36,580 bases of DNA from Didymodactylos carnosus. Taxonomy: Eukaryota; Rotifera; Eurotatoria; Philodinida; Philodinidae. Below the pieces are notes generated by a model that had not been told where the DNA came from, did not search any database, and was given only the letters and a program-made list of their open reading frames with translations. Both the position numbers and the translations under genes were made by a program. How positions within the stretch are numbered: the first letter of the stretch is position 1; each line of letters opens with the position of its first letter. Shown piece by piece: positions 1 through 14,141 of this stretch. The DNA is taken from positions 1 through 36,580 of the forward strand of contig CAJNOQ010001061.1 in assembly GCA_905250885.1 (NCBI GenBank). The letters are read 5' to 3'.

Positions 1-817
1 TTTTTCTGAACATACTGTACATATTCGGATTCAGCGTAAAAAACTGGATCAGATGATGTATGAAAATCAAAAAAATTAAAACTGCTCTACTTTTACCTTT
101 CCCCAACCTTATATATACTAAAATTATTTTTCTCATTCGACGATTAAACGTCAAGTTTATTTCCATGTTGTGACTTGCAATTGTTGATGTGTAAAAGTTT
201 ATATTTTTTGTTTTTGAATTATTCGATAAAGTGACATACAAAGATACATACTCAATATACATATGAAAAAAGCATTTTCTTCGATCTGTTACAATAAGAG
301 GTCAATAACAATAAGAAGATGAAAAAGAAAAACAGTCAATTGATAAATAGTAAAAAGAAAAAGATATGTTGATTTACATAAATGTAAAATTGATGATTAT
401 GCAAACAAACAAAAGAGAAACATGTAAAGAAAAAAAAAGAACGTAAATATGAAAAAATAAAGAAATTTGACGTTATTAGTGAATTGATCGATATAGACAT
501 TTACAAAACGGAAAAAAAGTAGAAAATAGATTTCGATAACAAGAAGTATTGCTTAACAAATAGAACAAACATACAATTTTGGCAATAGTCTCGTGAGATT
601 TTTGATTGTCATACAATCTAAATTTTTATTCTTATTTTATTGCTACTACTCTTATCGAACGAACATACATCAAATCATCTAAAGGCAAACATTGACTGCG
701 AAAAGATAAAAAATAGATTGTAGATGCACATTCAAATAATAACAAAGTGAGAAACACTGTATTAAAAAACAAAAAAAAACAAAATCTAATATAGAAAACG
801 AAGGAAAACACACTGAA
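1..817. other. AT-rich flank and probable 3' UTR of the FRMD4-like gene
   Basis: No coding segment is visible here. The part next to 818 should be the 3' UTR of the minus-strand FRMD4-like gene. The remainder is A-rich and low in complexity, with no repeat structure that I can see. Confidence 0.5.
625..641 (-). promoter_or_regulatory. candidate poly(A) signals of the FRMD4-like gene
   Basis: Two AATAAA hexamers lie on the minus strand (625-630 and 636-641), about 180-195 bases downstream of the stop codon at 818-820. That is a reasonable 3' UTR length. In such AT-rich sequence the hexamer also occurs by chance, so this is only a candidate. Confidence 0.35.
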
Positions 818-3800
818 TTACACAAGCGTTGCCGAGTTTCCTCCGTGTGTTGTGGCTAACCAAAGCATCATATCGTCAGAAAATTCATCAGCAACGTGAA
901 AACTATTTGAGTTCATTGAACTATTTGATTCTAATCGAGTTGGCCTAAAAAATGAAAAGACAATCAAATTTTGTATAGTTGAGAAGTCGGCATATCCCTC
1001 GCATGAAGAAAAAAAGCGTCTTCAAAATACATACCCTGATGAGTGAGAACTAGATGACTGTGACGAATGTGGTCGAAACAATAACGAGGACGATGATGCT
1101 TGTTGCCCAGTTGGCCTTTGATTTAATCCTCCATTCATAATTCGATGCTGTTGTTGTTGAAATGATGGAGAGATGTGGCGTTGATTTTGTGTATTATTTG
1201 GATGATTGGAGGAATGTTGTTGCTGAAAGTTTGTTCGTGTTTGTGGATAAAGATGATCGACGTTAGGTCGTCTTACTAATAATGGCGATGTTTCGTAATG
1301 ATGCATAGTCAGCGGTTTCTGATGTGATGGATAATTTTGTTCTGTTGATTTTTGATAAAAATTATCGCCAACTAAATATCTAACGTCGTTATGCCGTCTT
1401 CGATTTTGATTATTGTTATGACTTGATACATGTTTTTGTCCAGTTTCACCTGATATCGTATAATAACTATTATCGATAAGATTATTTGAAACTCCGACTG
1501 TACCAGGATTTTGTGGTTGATAGTGATGCTGTGGGTAAGTGGATGGCGTCGTTGTACAGATATCAAGTCGATCATAATGGGGTTGAAAGACGGCTGTCAT
1601 TGGCTTTTGTGTTTGTGGAGCACGACGTGAACGACTATTATCTACTAGATCAGAATTTTGATGAATAGCATTTCCGGTTGTAACAATTGTCGATGTTGTA
1701 TGCACCGGTGTCTGTTGCTGTACTGCGAGATCATTTGTACTCGTTGATAAATGATAAAAATCATGTTGTAATGCATCAATACCCAAAGTGGGAGTCGATA
1801 CTTTATGTTTATTACGTTCTAAACTACCGTAAATATCGATTGTACTCGGATTTGGTTGCATTGGCGGCTTACTGCCGCCGACTACTCGAACGTGTCTTCG
1901 ATCAAGACTGCGCATATTTGTCGTCGCAATGTTTGTCGGGGTGGCATCATCTGGTGTCGTTACTGTTTCTGTATGGCTCACATCTTGTTTATTATTCACT
2001 TTTTGCCCGTGTCTCACACTCGATTGTTGTTTTCGATCTCGTACACGATTTCGAACAGATGCAGATGTCGATGAAGAGGACGTAGATGCCGGTGGCATCA
2101 GGACCGTAGAAAATTGTTGATTGTGCTGACGATTAAAAATAGCTGATGATTCGGGAGGTAAACCAACAACACTGATGACATCAGACGAATGACTGCAATA
2201 GAAAATAAAGAATAAATGAATTTTTTCAAATGATAATCATACAGTTAAAAAGATCCATATTCTTTCTCTTTATGATTAGTTCAATGTGATTTTTCACCTT
2301 CGGTCGAGATTAGGTTGCAATAGTTGATCATCGGTCACTAAATGACTCTCTGAAGTAGCAGTTGGCACATTACGCTGAGTATTCACTAAAGCTCGTTTAT
2401 ATGACGATGTACGATGTAGCTGTAAAAAAAAGAAAACAAGGTACTAGTAGTTATTTAATCAATAATCTGATCGAAACATACAGTGGGTGATGGACTTTTT
2501 GTTTGACTACGCTGTTGATTTGTTATACTATTGGGGGATGAAGATGAGGACTTTTGTGTGGGTGCAAAATTTTGTGAATGAGAAGAACTGTTCTGTATTG
2601 CACTGTTTATTATATTCAGAGAAGATGATTTCGCTTGAAATAAAAAATAAATAAATGTAATTTATAGATACATAATTCTCAAATAAATCTGCATACCTGT
2701 AGTGTTGTGGTGAGGATAGCGTGATGCTAATTCTTTTTGTGTAGTATCAATTAATTTTGTTAAACGTTCAAGCTAAAAGACGATAATGAATTAAAACGTT
2801 GAGCACAAGAGAAAAATATACCTTCTCTTTCACACAACTGTAAAATTCAAATCGTTGTTTTAATACTGAATCAAGCAAATTTTTGTTTCCAGTTGCTTGA
2901 TCGTGTAATAATTTTTTGGCTGTATCAACAATTTTTGATTGAATTCCATGTTCTTGTTTTAGCTGATTTAGTTTAATAAACTAAAAGATAGATAACATAA
3001 TCCTTTCAGATATGACATTTGTAAGTCTACAAAAAAACCTAATAATACATGTCTTATTTCGACATTGAATTAAAATATGTAGCTTCATCTCTTATTTGTT
3101 CATTCGACTCTCAATATGAGAAACGAAAAGAAAAATTTCAGAAAAATTAGTTATATACCTCTTGTTCTTGTTCATTTAGTAATTCATCCATGCTTTTACT
3201 TTTACTATCTTGACTTTCAGATGAATTTACTTGAACAAAATCATCCGATGGTATGCCTGTTAGTTGCTAAAAAGAGAAGAAAAGTTTACTCTCCGTTTGG
3301 TTCTTATTCGCTTTTCTAGTCACCTTTTCCATTAGACATAATTGATTGAAACCTTGTAATTTATCATTGAGTATTTTTTCAAAATGTTGTTTGCGTTGTT
3401 TCATCAAATCTATTAATTGTTGAACGTCAGCTGCGACTTGTTCATTTTGTTCTAAAGTTGTCACGGCTAAAAAATAACGTTTGTTCTCATATAGAAAATA
3501 ATCACAACAAATTACAATAACAAATTACATACCACTGTTTGATCTTGACAACGAGCCATTCTGTAGAGCATTATCTATTGAAAGTGTCAAAGTTGAATGT
3601 GATAATTCACGAACGAGATCATTGATTGTGAGAGATTGATTATGCTAAAAAAAAAGCACCCAAAAATATTACTAAACGACAGAACAAATATATATTGATA
3701 TAGTTTACCCTGCAGTTTCTTTTATCAAGATAAAACTGATGTTGAGCAACAGCCATACTCTTAACAGAATTTAACAACAGTTGAAGTAATCATCGACATT

Positions 3801-6800
3801 CAAATATATCTTACCCATATTGCTTTACAAAATTGAGGTGAATTAGTGAACCATGCACGAACTTTAATATTTGGTGTCGTATTCGCACGTCGTCCAGCAG
3901 ACATCCTTCAAAAGAATAAACGTAATAAATTTGCAACAATTCGATCATAAACAGGCAGAGATTGATGATAATCTCTTGCAATTTGTGACCAGCATTTGTT
4001 CTTACTGTGTTGATGGATCATGTATTGCATCAATTAACTTATCGTCACTTTCAGTCGCCGTTGTGGATGCTGATGCAGGTGTATATCCTGTAGACGTCAG
4101 TGATGGAGCTGAATTACTAGATCTAAATGAAGTATGTCAATAGTAAAGAATGTAAACCAACAAAAATCCGGTGTTTTTTACTCTAAATCATGAACTTCCA
4201 GACTAAATTTTCGATCTCTATAATATAGATTTTCTAACGATCGCCAATAATATATTTTTAACGGATTTTCTCTATCATGATAATCGTACACAGAAATACC
4301 CACAAATGATATTCCTAACCATGCAAGAACATTGCTTTTGTTCTGAAAATACATTTAAACAGCGTTAGAAAAGAAGTTTTTCAACAATGACATAAGGATC
4401 ACTACAAGAAGGCTCTTCAATTGTTTGCTATTAAAATTCTGTAACTTATTATAGAATTTTAACTCGTGTTCCTTTCACTTTTAGATCCTGCTTTAATAAT
4501 TTCTTTACTAACCCGAACTGGAAAATAATGTGTACCATACATTGGCAAGTTTTCGGCCATCATCATGTATCTAAAGGACATAATGAGGAGCTTCATAGAA
4601 TTTTAATATTAAACTACACAGTGTCATACATACTTGACTATGCATAATCCTCTCATTAGATCTTTACAGCTTTTGTAATGAATAATGATCTGATCTTCGC
4701 TATAAACAAAAAAATATCGAAAATGCCTTTAAATTAATTAAGAATTATCAAAATGGATCATAATGAAAAACAATTATTACCAATACTTCCGAGAAGTATT
4801 CCTTTCCACAACACGTTTTGGAAGTACACCAGCTCGTTTAATTGTCTCAACTGCTACTTCATCACTTAAACGAATGAAACATGTGCAATACACCATACTA
4901 TATTGCCAGAATTATTTATTATGTTACCTTGTATAGTCTCCTGCAATAGCTTGTACTACTAATCCTAAGAGAAAAAAAGAAAAATAATACAAGTCATTAA
5001 AAAAAAATGCAAAAACAAGCATTACCTGCTAACTGAAATAGTGTATCATCATTTGTATCGATTGTTCCCTATAAAAAAGAATACATAAAAGTTTTAATCG
5101 ATAATGAGAACTTTAAATTTACTCTATAAATTGCAAATCTGGTATAAAAGAAAAATAATAAAACAGCAGTTGGACTCTGCAGCCACATGAATGATTTAAA
5201 AACAAATCTAAAAAATTACAAATATTATAGTTATTACAAAGAATAAAAAATGAGTATATTTAACATCTTTTAACAAATATTACCTCACACCGAAATACAG
5301 TAAGGGACATGTTTCTCGTTTAAATATTTCTTGATCAAATAACTTTTTTTCAGCAGGTAGCCAAAATCTTTCATCACTAAAACAAAACAATAGTGTTCAC
5401 AGTTCAGCAACACAAAAATTAGACATTATTATATGATTGAGATTGCACAGTGAAATCAAAATAGTAACATGGTTCTTCCACGTAATTCGGCCGAAAATGT
5501 GATTTCGACACTTTATTCTTATCTTTCGAAGAAAGAGAGACGTCCCGAGCTCGCCATACAGAAGATATGCAACACTATTCTTAAAAATTTTCTTTTCTTG
5601 AACAATGTATGTGTCAGCTATGTTAATATACATCTGTGCCAAGGATATTAGAGAGCTCTGACATGTCTCACCTTGTTAAGTGCACTTTTCTACAAAAAAT
5701 GAGACAAACACGAGCTCAGCGCATAACTCTCTTCGAAAGACAAGAATAAAGTGTCGAGATCACGTTTTCAATCAAGTTACATGGAATGACCGAAGAATTA
5801 TACTCTTATCAGAGTGCACACATCTATTATATTTAGCTAAACTGATTATTCTCTTTTTCCCTGCTCGTGTATGAGAAGCGAAACAGCAACTTTTCCATGC
5901 GCTCAACAAAAACATAATATTTTTCTAACTAAACTCGCAATATCAGTTATAGTCATAGCTTTGAAAATTTGATTTTCTATAAAAGAAATTCGCATTTGTT
6001 GGAAATTCATTCAGTATGCAATGGATGATAATAATGTGTATTGGCATATATGATGTGTTCGTGAATTCTCTATTATTTTCTGACGAGTTCAAATCACCAT
6101 ATAGGTCGGATAAGGATTGGTTGCAAACTCTCTATACTTATGACCGCCTGATACTGTGAAATTTTACCAGATAAACAGCTTGTATGAAGGTGTGTCGGAC
6201 GGAGGCGGGAGGATGGGTGGCATGAGAGTGAGCCGCAGGGCAATATGACCTATATGAGGACCTGAACTAGTCAGAAAATAATAGAGAATTCAGAGTCGAT
6301 CCTTACCTGATCTACATGCTGATCTGAACTAGTGAGAGAAAAGATAAAAATTGCAAGTCTATAGTCAATATAAAGACATGTTGTATAACAAAAAACTAAA
6401 AAATAATTCAGTTCGTGGCGAATACGAATTTTCCATGATCTAATTATAGTATAAAAGATAGTTTATGTTATAGTCAAATATAAAACTTCGAAGGAAGTAT
6501 TAGATATTATCAAATAATTATTCAGGTAGCAAAGAAACAACTATAAATTGACTTACGTTTCTTCATAATATAAACCGAAATATTCTGTTTCAGTTAAATT
6601 GTATTGTCGAGCAATTTCATCAATCATTTCCGATATACTTTGTTTGGCCTAAAATGATGTGTAGACTAATAAAAATATATACAAGAGATTTTTCTACATG
6701 AGAATAAAAATATTTGAGGAGTTTTTGTTTCATTTATAAGCCCTAATTTTGTATATAATAAATCATGTATCGATTTGTACAATATTAATTGATTTAAAAA

Positions 6801-7725
6801 ACATTTTGAAATCAACTTACATTGACTGTTAATTCAATTATCTTATCATCTAACAACTTTACTTGACACCGACGAATTGTATCCATCTAAACGACAAAAA
6901 AAAACAAAAAACGATTATTTATAAATCATTGACTTTATAGAACACTTCTTTGGTTTTCAACACTATGATTTTTTACATGAAACATTCAATCTTACTATTG
7001 TTAAAGTTATTAAGAAACTTAACAAAAAAAAAAAAGAAAAAAAATTAGAAAAAATTTTTTGGTTCCCTATTTCAGAAATATTTCAGTAAATAGAAAAGAG
7101 TAATAAAAGATAAGTGTCATATTTTTTCTCATATTTGCACATCTATCAACTTATTTTATACACTAGAAAAAACAAAAAAATAACTTTATGATCGAATAAC
7201 GTAAATATTTAATTCGTATTTATATAAAATTCACATATATCATATACTATTCTCTTATTATAAAATTTAATATCTTACATGTTTATTGTAAAAAATTTTC
7301 TTTTCTTTTTTTAATTTATTATTGATGGATGGTTGTTTAATAAATATATTTTGTTTATAATAGATATTTTTCTTATTTTGAAATATTGATGATTTTTTAA
7401 TATTTATTTTTGATAAAATAAATTTTTGTTGTTTTTTTTTCCAATAATATGAACGTTGAAAATAAGATGAAAATGATGATGTTGATTCAAAATAGGGTGA
7501 TGTAATAGATTGTGATAAATAATATTCATTATTTTTATTATCTATTTTGTTAATTAATGTACGATTTTTTTGTTTTTTATCCGTTGTTAAATACCAATAA
7601 TTAGAAAAATCATTATTATTATTTATTGTTGACATAGTTCTAACGTTCATGATACTATCGTATGTTATTGAACAACAAAAATGTCGATATTTTTGAAATT
7701 GTTGTTTCATGTCATTGAAAGACAT
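818..7725 (-). CDS. FRMD4: FRMD4-family FERM-domain scaffold protein
   Basis: Exons (minus strand): 7725-7279, 6886-6821, 6648-6557, 5376-5284, 5207-5123, 5068-5026, 4964-4928, 4864-4781, 4699-4634, 4570-4513, 4342-4182, 4122-4006, 3905-3815, 3759-3709, 3644-3533, 3466-3324, 3266-3159, 2980-2822, 2772-2697, 2633-2482, 2419-2298, 2192-1035, 944-818. The chain keeps phase and gives 1,215 residues (human FRMD4A is about 1,040). Residues ~150-510 are a FERM domain with FRMD4-like blocks: RRCQVKLLDD, YCEDQIIIHY, ENLPMYGTHYF, YDYHDRENPLKIYYWRSLEN, AQHQFYLDKR. Residues ~500-700 form the coiled-coil (CUPID/DUF3338-like) region. The tail is Ser/Gln/Asn/His-rich and ends ATLV, a class I PDZ-ligand pattern. 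Known FRMD4 proteins link Par3 and cytohesin/Arf6 at epithelial junctions. The conserved start matches the ATG at 6886; the Lys/Asn-rich 149-residue first exon, preceded by an in-frame TAA, is less certain and may be a species-specific extension. Confidence 0.9.
5430..5832. repeat. imperfect inverted repeat (MITE-like foldback)
   Basis: The left arm, about 5430-5550, is complementary to about 5710-5832. The best block is CGACACTTTATTCTT followed after one mismatch by TCTTTCGAAGA, and the similarity extends outward past TTCCA(C/T)GTAA. Arms are roughly 110 bases and about 75-80% identical by eye, around a spacer of about 160 bases. I could not settle a target-site duplication, so the class is unknown. 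Confidence 0.65.
6063..6292. repeat. inverted repeat with about 45-base arms
   Basis: GAATTCTCTATTATTTTCTG at 6063 is repeated as its reverse complement ending at 6292. The match continues inward through (G/T)AGTTCA and, after a divergent stretch, CATATAGGTC. Arms are 6063-6107 and 6247-6292. The loop is GC-richer than the surroundings (GGAGGCGGGAGG near 6201). There is no obvious target duplication. It is probably a small non-autonomous element. Confidence 0.65.
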
Positions 7726-10700
7726 TTATGATTGAAAATTACCCTTTGCTGTCAATTCTTATATTTGACAGGTATAATATTATGAAAAAGGAAAATTTTT
7801 AATAAAAAAAAGAAAAAAAAGATCATTTTACAACAGAAAATAAAAATTTGATCGATAAATTGACATTGAAAAACGTCTATTACATGGTCATATTGTCGAG
7901 AGTGACGAGTAATTAAGTTCAATCACGATTAATAAACATGTTGTTTGGCTTCATTTTTTATTTTGTTCAATGTTGTTTAATATGAAAAAAAATTCTTGAA
8001 AAAATTATGTGAAGGCGTATAATTGAAGTATATGTATCGTATAAAGAATTGTAGTCATTTTTTTTTCTTCTTCTTCTTCGTCTTCTTCTAGTTATTTCTT
8101 TTCTTCTCTCTCTTTTTCTTATTTTAAACGAATTTTTGTATGAATATAAATGAAAATTGTTGCTTATAACAATTAAATATATGGAGAGAGTCTTTGTTTC
8201 AAAAAAAAACAATAATTATACACAAATACTATGGTGAGATCAAGTTATAAATAAGCTTAAGAAACAAACTAGTAATGAGTATATAGGGTAAATATTGAGT
8301 TTTAGTTTTCTTGTGTGTGTATAATAAACTTGTCACATTCTTTTAGAATTAAGAATCCTTAATTGTGTCAAATGTTTAGATTTGTTGTCTGTATACTAAA
8401 ATCCAATGATTATTATAACTTTCTCATCGATCTCTCTATTCATAACAATTTTTTAATTGTTCATTCACTTTTTTGAATATCTATGAATTATATTTGTATT
8501 GACAAGACAACTTGTACTCTTATTAAGAAAACTCATGATGAAACAAAATTAAAAAATCATCAATTATTGTATTATTGGATATATATATATATATATATAT
8601 GTATGTATATAATAGAATTAAGTTTGTCAAAATAATAAATTGTTATTAACACTGTAGTTCTATTTATTCGAGAGAAAATAGAAAATAGAGAAGAAAACAA
8701 AGCATAAAAAACTTTTAAATAGTTCATAATTATGGACAATGGTTGTTTAAAAAATAAAAAGAAGATAATCATCGACTACTATACGCAATCGACTAAAACT
8801 AAAGAATACGGGTCATCAATGAGTCTGTCTGATTTATCGATGAGCTCTTCTACACTTTCCAGTATAAATTTTTGTACATCACTTTATTTTTTTTAACAAA
8901 AAAAAATGCTAATTTTGTACTAGAACTAAATTGTAAAAACAAAGAATCGACAGATGTACATAGACAAGTATTAATCCTTCCTATTGATAGATGATAATCT
9001 ATCCATTTTATTTAGCTAATATATATTTTTGTATTGGTATTATCTAAATGTTGTCTATTGAACGAGAAATATATAATGAGGTGTCACGTTTTTTGTACAG
9101 TATTCTTTTCGTTCGTATTCCGTTTATATACTGTACTAAATACTATTCTCTCTCTCTCTCTTTCTTTCTCTTTCTCTTTATCTATCTACTATATCTATTT
9201 GAATGACACGTTCAACGTATTAGCTAAAACGAACTTTTATCTTAATGAAAAAAATTTGACAATCGGTTTTATATTGACAATTTTATACATTTAATCATTT
9301 TTATCTTCAAGGACTGAATATCGACCCATTTGTTCAGGAAAAAAAAGAAAAGAATCAGTTCGATGAAACATTGTTTTATCAAACAAATTAACCAGAAATA
9401 TTAACTAATAATTAATTTTTCTTGTATAATGAGAAGAAGAAAAAGAAAGTACATGGAATAGTGGACAGACTAATATTTTTTTTAAAAACAAGTTCTTAGA
9501 TAAATATCTATCTACCAAGCGTCTTTTTCTACTGAATTCGTATCAAATAGACTCAACTAAATACGAATAGCACAAACACGAACACGATTAATCAATGTCG
9601 TTGTTATTCTCTTTTTTTACGAACAATCGAAGGCTTCTTGTTCGTTGAAAGATACAATGAAAAGAGAAAAACAAAAGGACCAAAAGGATCTGGATCTGAT
9701 GTCGATGGGATTCTATACTTACACGACATGATGTAAAAATATTCATAAGTCAAGTTGTAAAAAAAATTTTTTTTTGTTTTTTTTTTTTTTGTCTTCTCTA
9801 TAGTGAGTGACTACTGTTTTAAACAATAAATATTAGATATTCAAAATTTTTCTTTTCATTTACTCTCTAAAAACAGGAAACATTGACGCGTGAACTTTTT
9901 TTGATTTTTAATAGTAAAAAAAACATGAATAAAAAAAAACATATTTTATTCACTAGAGAAAATAAAAAACATATAGAAAAATAATATTTTCCTTTTGTTC
10001 TATACGACGATTATTCTATATATCAATGTGTTGTTCGATTATTTTTAGCAAATATGTCACTAACTCGGTGAGCATTTTAATTAAAATAAATACCAAAAAA
10101 AAAAAAAAAAAATGCATTCAATCACTCAGTTAAATGAAATCAATATGTATACAACTCAATAGACAACAGAGAAAATTTGACCTTGGCTTACTGTGCTAAT
10201 AGGGTAGTTGATCAGAACAAACGTTTATTCTACTCAAAATCAAAAGAAGAAGGTCTACAATTGGTAATGATGTATAAAACAAAATATGTTACATAAATTT
10301 GACTGTTCTTCATCTTTTACAAATTTTTAATATAAATGATAGTCTTTTTTTATTTTATTTTATATAAATACTGTTCACCTACTTTAATATGTTTTTTGTC
10401 AACAAAATCTTTTGTTGGCTTTAAACATGATAATGATTTCCAATGCTGAAGTTTAATCATCATTTTCTTTTTTTGTTTCTATACTCTTTATTGATCCGTA
10501 CACAAATTATCTATTCAATAATATATACGTATATTATCTTTCCTTTTTTTGTTTTTACTTTATGCTAATAGATCATAATAACAATAACATACAAACAATT
10601 TTGCATACTGCAACAAGACATGTAGAATGAGTATTATCATGCAAAAATCATTTACTTCAGATAGAACCAATTTCTATGCACGTATCAACTTATTAATATA

Positions 10701-13700
10701 CTTGAAAATTTATCAGATGATGAAAATAATGCTCATGTTTAACTGATTTTTTATTTTTTATTATTTTTTTACTTTACATTGTTTTTTTTCTTAAAAAAAC
10801 AACAACAAAACAATACTAAGCAGACGTAAATATAATATTCTTTAACTACTATTAAATATTCTATATATTAGTAGAGAGCCAACGGTAAAAATACCCCCTT
10901 TTTATGTTTGACGATAACAAATGCATATGGATATATATATATGTATTTAGAGAGAGAGAGAGAGAGAAAAAAGTAATACAGTATATGAATTTTGTAATTA
11001 TCTACGCAAGTAAGAAGCTTCCATTTTATATTCTCATGATTAGATAAGGAGCAGTTTTTAGATTAAGCAGTTTTTTTACGAATTTTGTCTAAAAATCATC
11101 ATTAGTCTATTAGTCGGAACTATTTTAATTGGAAAGAGAACATGTTAGAGCAGTTCTTTGCTCATAAATGTTGTGATCAAAGAGCTGTTTGAGCGTGTTT
11201 TTTAGAATATATGACAGTCAAAGTTACCTTTTCTTTCATTTATAAAATAAATTTTCAATTCAACTTTATTTTTCTTATATTCAATTCATACTGCAACAAC
11301 TAAACTTAATAAACATTAGAAAAATGCAATAAAGGTGATAATATAAAAAGAATGGAATTAAAGCCAGAAGAACGATATATATTCTCCAATGTTAGAAAAC
11401 GGTTTATATTGATCATATTTTCTATCCTTCAACCTAACATCAGTCTATTTTAGATGCTTTAGACGGCCCGTAACATGAATATTTTTCTCATAAGTCTCCA
11501 AGTATACTAGTTTTAGTTCAACCACCATTCACTGGAGTTAGAGCTTTTTGCAGTATGTACTTCGTTGATGATAATGTAACGCTGATTTCAAAAATAATTT
11601 TTTGATAATTACTTATTACCACCATCAGAACTTTGTGGAGAACTGAACTTGTGGAGAATTGAAAAAATGTAAAGAAAAGTACTTCAGGACGGGTGCTGTG
11701 ATTTTATGTTATCAAAGAGATTAACATATAGAACCAAGCACAACGATAATGAGTTACCAGTATTATTTCTCTTAAAAATGAATAGTGTCAGACAGTGGAA
11801 AGGCAAATATTTTTAAATGAATACAAAACAATTTTTCTCTTGTTTACGTTAGAAGAACAAATATTTGAAGAAATCGTTCACTTGAGACACAATATTGTTT
11901 TCGAACCGAACGGAATAACAGTATTAAGCAGGAGTGTCATGACCAGCAAAATGACATCTCAAATAATTCAGAAATTTTCATACTGCTATCTCTTCGATAA
12001 TTTTAGGATCCATTGATCCCCACCGGAAACTTGAAGGTTCATTTCTGAGCGTTAGGGATTCTATCTCCCCTTTGTTCACTAATTCAATCTCCAAGATAAC
12101 AACCCTTCTAGTTTGGGAATAACAGATATTGTACCCATTTGAAAAAACGACATCTTTAGTTGACTAGTAGAGACTGGTGGTATAATCTTCAGTGGAGTTC
12201 TACAGCGCTTTATCTGCTACCTATATTTTTCCATATTTAGACGACTATCATTTCTTTTCTAAAATGAAATTTTGCTTTTTGACTATATTCTTCTATCTTC
12301 GCCTCACTATACTCATGACTGGCAGAGGCTAGATTTTGGAACATTTGCTGCTCTTGTTTTTTAAAAGATATACACTTGGCAACATCGCTGCCATCTCTTT
12401 CTTAATGTCAACTGTGAAGTCTACGTATGTTTCTTTGTCCATCTGAATGTTCGTTTGCTTATTGATAATTCAGTAAGCGAGTTATAGAAATGCTAAAGTT
12501 GCCGAATTTAGCGAGAAGACGCAACTATTTTCATTTAATCCATCAATGAATAATAAGTTGAATTTATCAAGAATGAGTTCGGTGTGTTTATTCAACCTTT
12601 ACAAGGGATCCGTACCGGCAGACTAAACCACTATCAAATGATTCTCAGTAGATGAGTACTTTGATAGTAACCCATTCTGTTTTTTCTCCATCAACCAACA
12701 GCGCACTATCTGACAATATTATCTCTACTATCACAACATTTTCTTCTAATTTTCGTCTGTAGTTTCACAATCCTTTTGTAAGTTATTGTGAGACCACTAT
12801 TTTGCTACTGTCTTTCCTATATTTCAAATGATACCGTGTTCATTAAAAGTTTGTTTACTTTTTATACTAAAAAAAACTGTATTTAGTACACAATTGTTTT
12901 TGTTGAGAAAATGAATTGAAATTCAAGTTCAACTATTGTTTACATAATACGACTGTGTTATGTTTACTCTTATAAATATATTTGTCTTTGTCAGCAAAGT
13001 AAACTTAGTGCAGTTTTTTTATCAAAAATAAACGATTGTATTGGAGCGCAAAAAAAACTAAACGATGCTGAAAAAGCTTGCATTGTAATTGAAGAGCAGT
13101 TCTTCTTTCCAACTTAGTACTTATCAATATGAGAACGAATTGTTTTTCAATACCATACTGACATCCACTTTTTAAAATAAATTAAAAATTGAAAAAATTA
13201 CTGAACTTTCTCTCTGTGAGAATACTACTTTCTAGCCATGATGTTAAGAGAAAGACTCACCGCTTTTGAATATTTTGATTTCAATGACCAATGATGTATA
13301 AAACAGTTTCAAATAACTTTTAATAGATAATAAATCACCTAGTAAATTATCAGATCGTCATTGACGCATAACAAGTAAAAAACAAAAGTTAACCATATCA
13401 CGCTATAAAATGAGGATAACAGCCAAAATATAAAGAGAAAATCGGTACGAACAAAACGAACTATCACATCTAAAATAAAGTGAAAAACCTCTCGTAATAT
13501 AGCAAAATAGGTAACTAGCGACTGAAGTTTTTATTTTCTCGCGAACTGTACAAAAACGACTAGACAACGGTACGTAAATCATAAAATCTGATTAATATAA
13601 CAGATAGCTTGTTTTTTCTCTACAAAAGTCGCGCCCAAGTTGAAATTGTCTTCGAAGATACCATGTCTCCTCAAAAGTCACACATTTTCTTACGAAGACT

Positions 13701-14141
13701 ATTTGATATTTAGTACAAACTTTGTTTATCCAGTCAGTTATATGTACAAGCAACAGCATATGATGATGAAGGATCCCTTGAAAACAAGGGATTGGCTAGA
13801 AGACACATTCTTAAATCTCAAGCACCTCTTCACATTTTACAAGTATGCGGACAAGGTGCAATTTTGTCAAAGCTACTTTTCCTCTCAATGCTGCTTGAAT
13901 ATTAAAGTCTGTTTTTAATAAAAAACAACAGCATAAGGCAAGTTCGCGTTGTTAGTAGCGCTTCAAGGTTAATACAGCACTGCAAGAAAACATAATTAAG
14001 CGTTATGTTACAGAAGTTTGAAGACGGAAAAATAATAACTCTGTAATCACTCTTCGTGTATTTCAGTTGTTATTCAGCTTTTACCTGTAGTCACTCTTCT
14101 CTGACAGCGGTTGGTCGTTATGACTTACAGTATGACTTATA
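7726..14141. other. gene-poor AT-rich intergenic stretch with microsatellites
   Basis: I see no supported gene. The sequence is AT-rich with many homopolymer runs. Simple repeats include a TTC-rich tract near 8065-8100, (AT)n near 8580-8600, (TC)n near 9145-9165, and (AT)n followed by (GA)n near 10930-10967. The short open frames here have no recognisable motifs and no consistent splice partners. The promoter and 5' UTR of the FRMD4-like gene should lie at the left end. Confidence 0.5.

Larger units (their letters stand above)
5377..6556. other. large intron 3 of the FRMD4-like gene, holding repeats
   Basis: At 1,180 bases this is far longer than the gene's other introns (mostly 50-400). It separates the FERM exons ending GLYYEET and starting DERFWL. 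It contains two separate inverted-repeat structures (see 5430-5832 and 6063-6292), which largely account for its size. Short open frames inside it fall within the repeat arms and are not supported as genes. Confidence 0.7.

Noticed and set aside
1486-2120. Plus-strand open frames of 60-130 codons
   Set aside because: They overlap the long minus-strand exon of the FRMD4-like gene, whose frame is spliced in phase with its neighbours; the plus-strand frames are shadows.
5469-5874. Two open frames inside FRMD4 intron 3
   Set aside because: They fall within the two arms of an inverted repeat and read partly as mirror images; no protein motif is visible.
8560-8772. Open frame over the (AT)n tract
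   Set aside because: It is low-complexity coding of a microsatellite (alternating Ile and Tyr), not a gene.
13640-13918. 92-codon plus-strand open frame
   Set aside because: No recognisable motif, no splice partner, and composition like the surrounding non-coding sequence.
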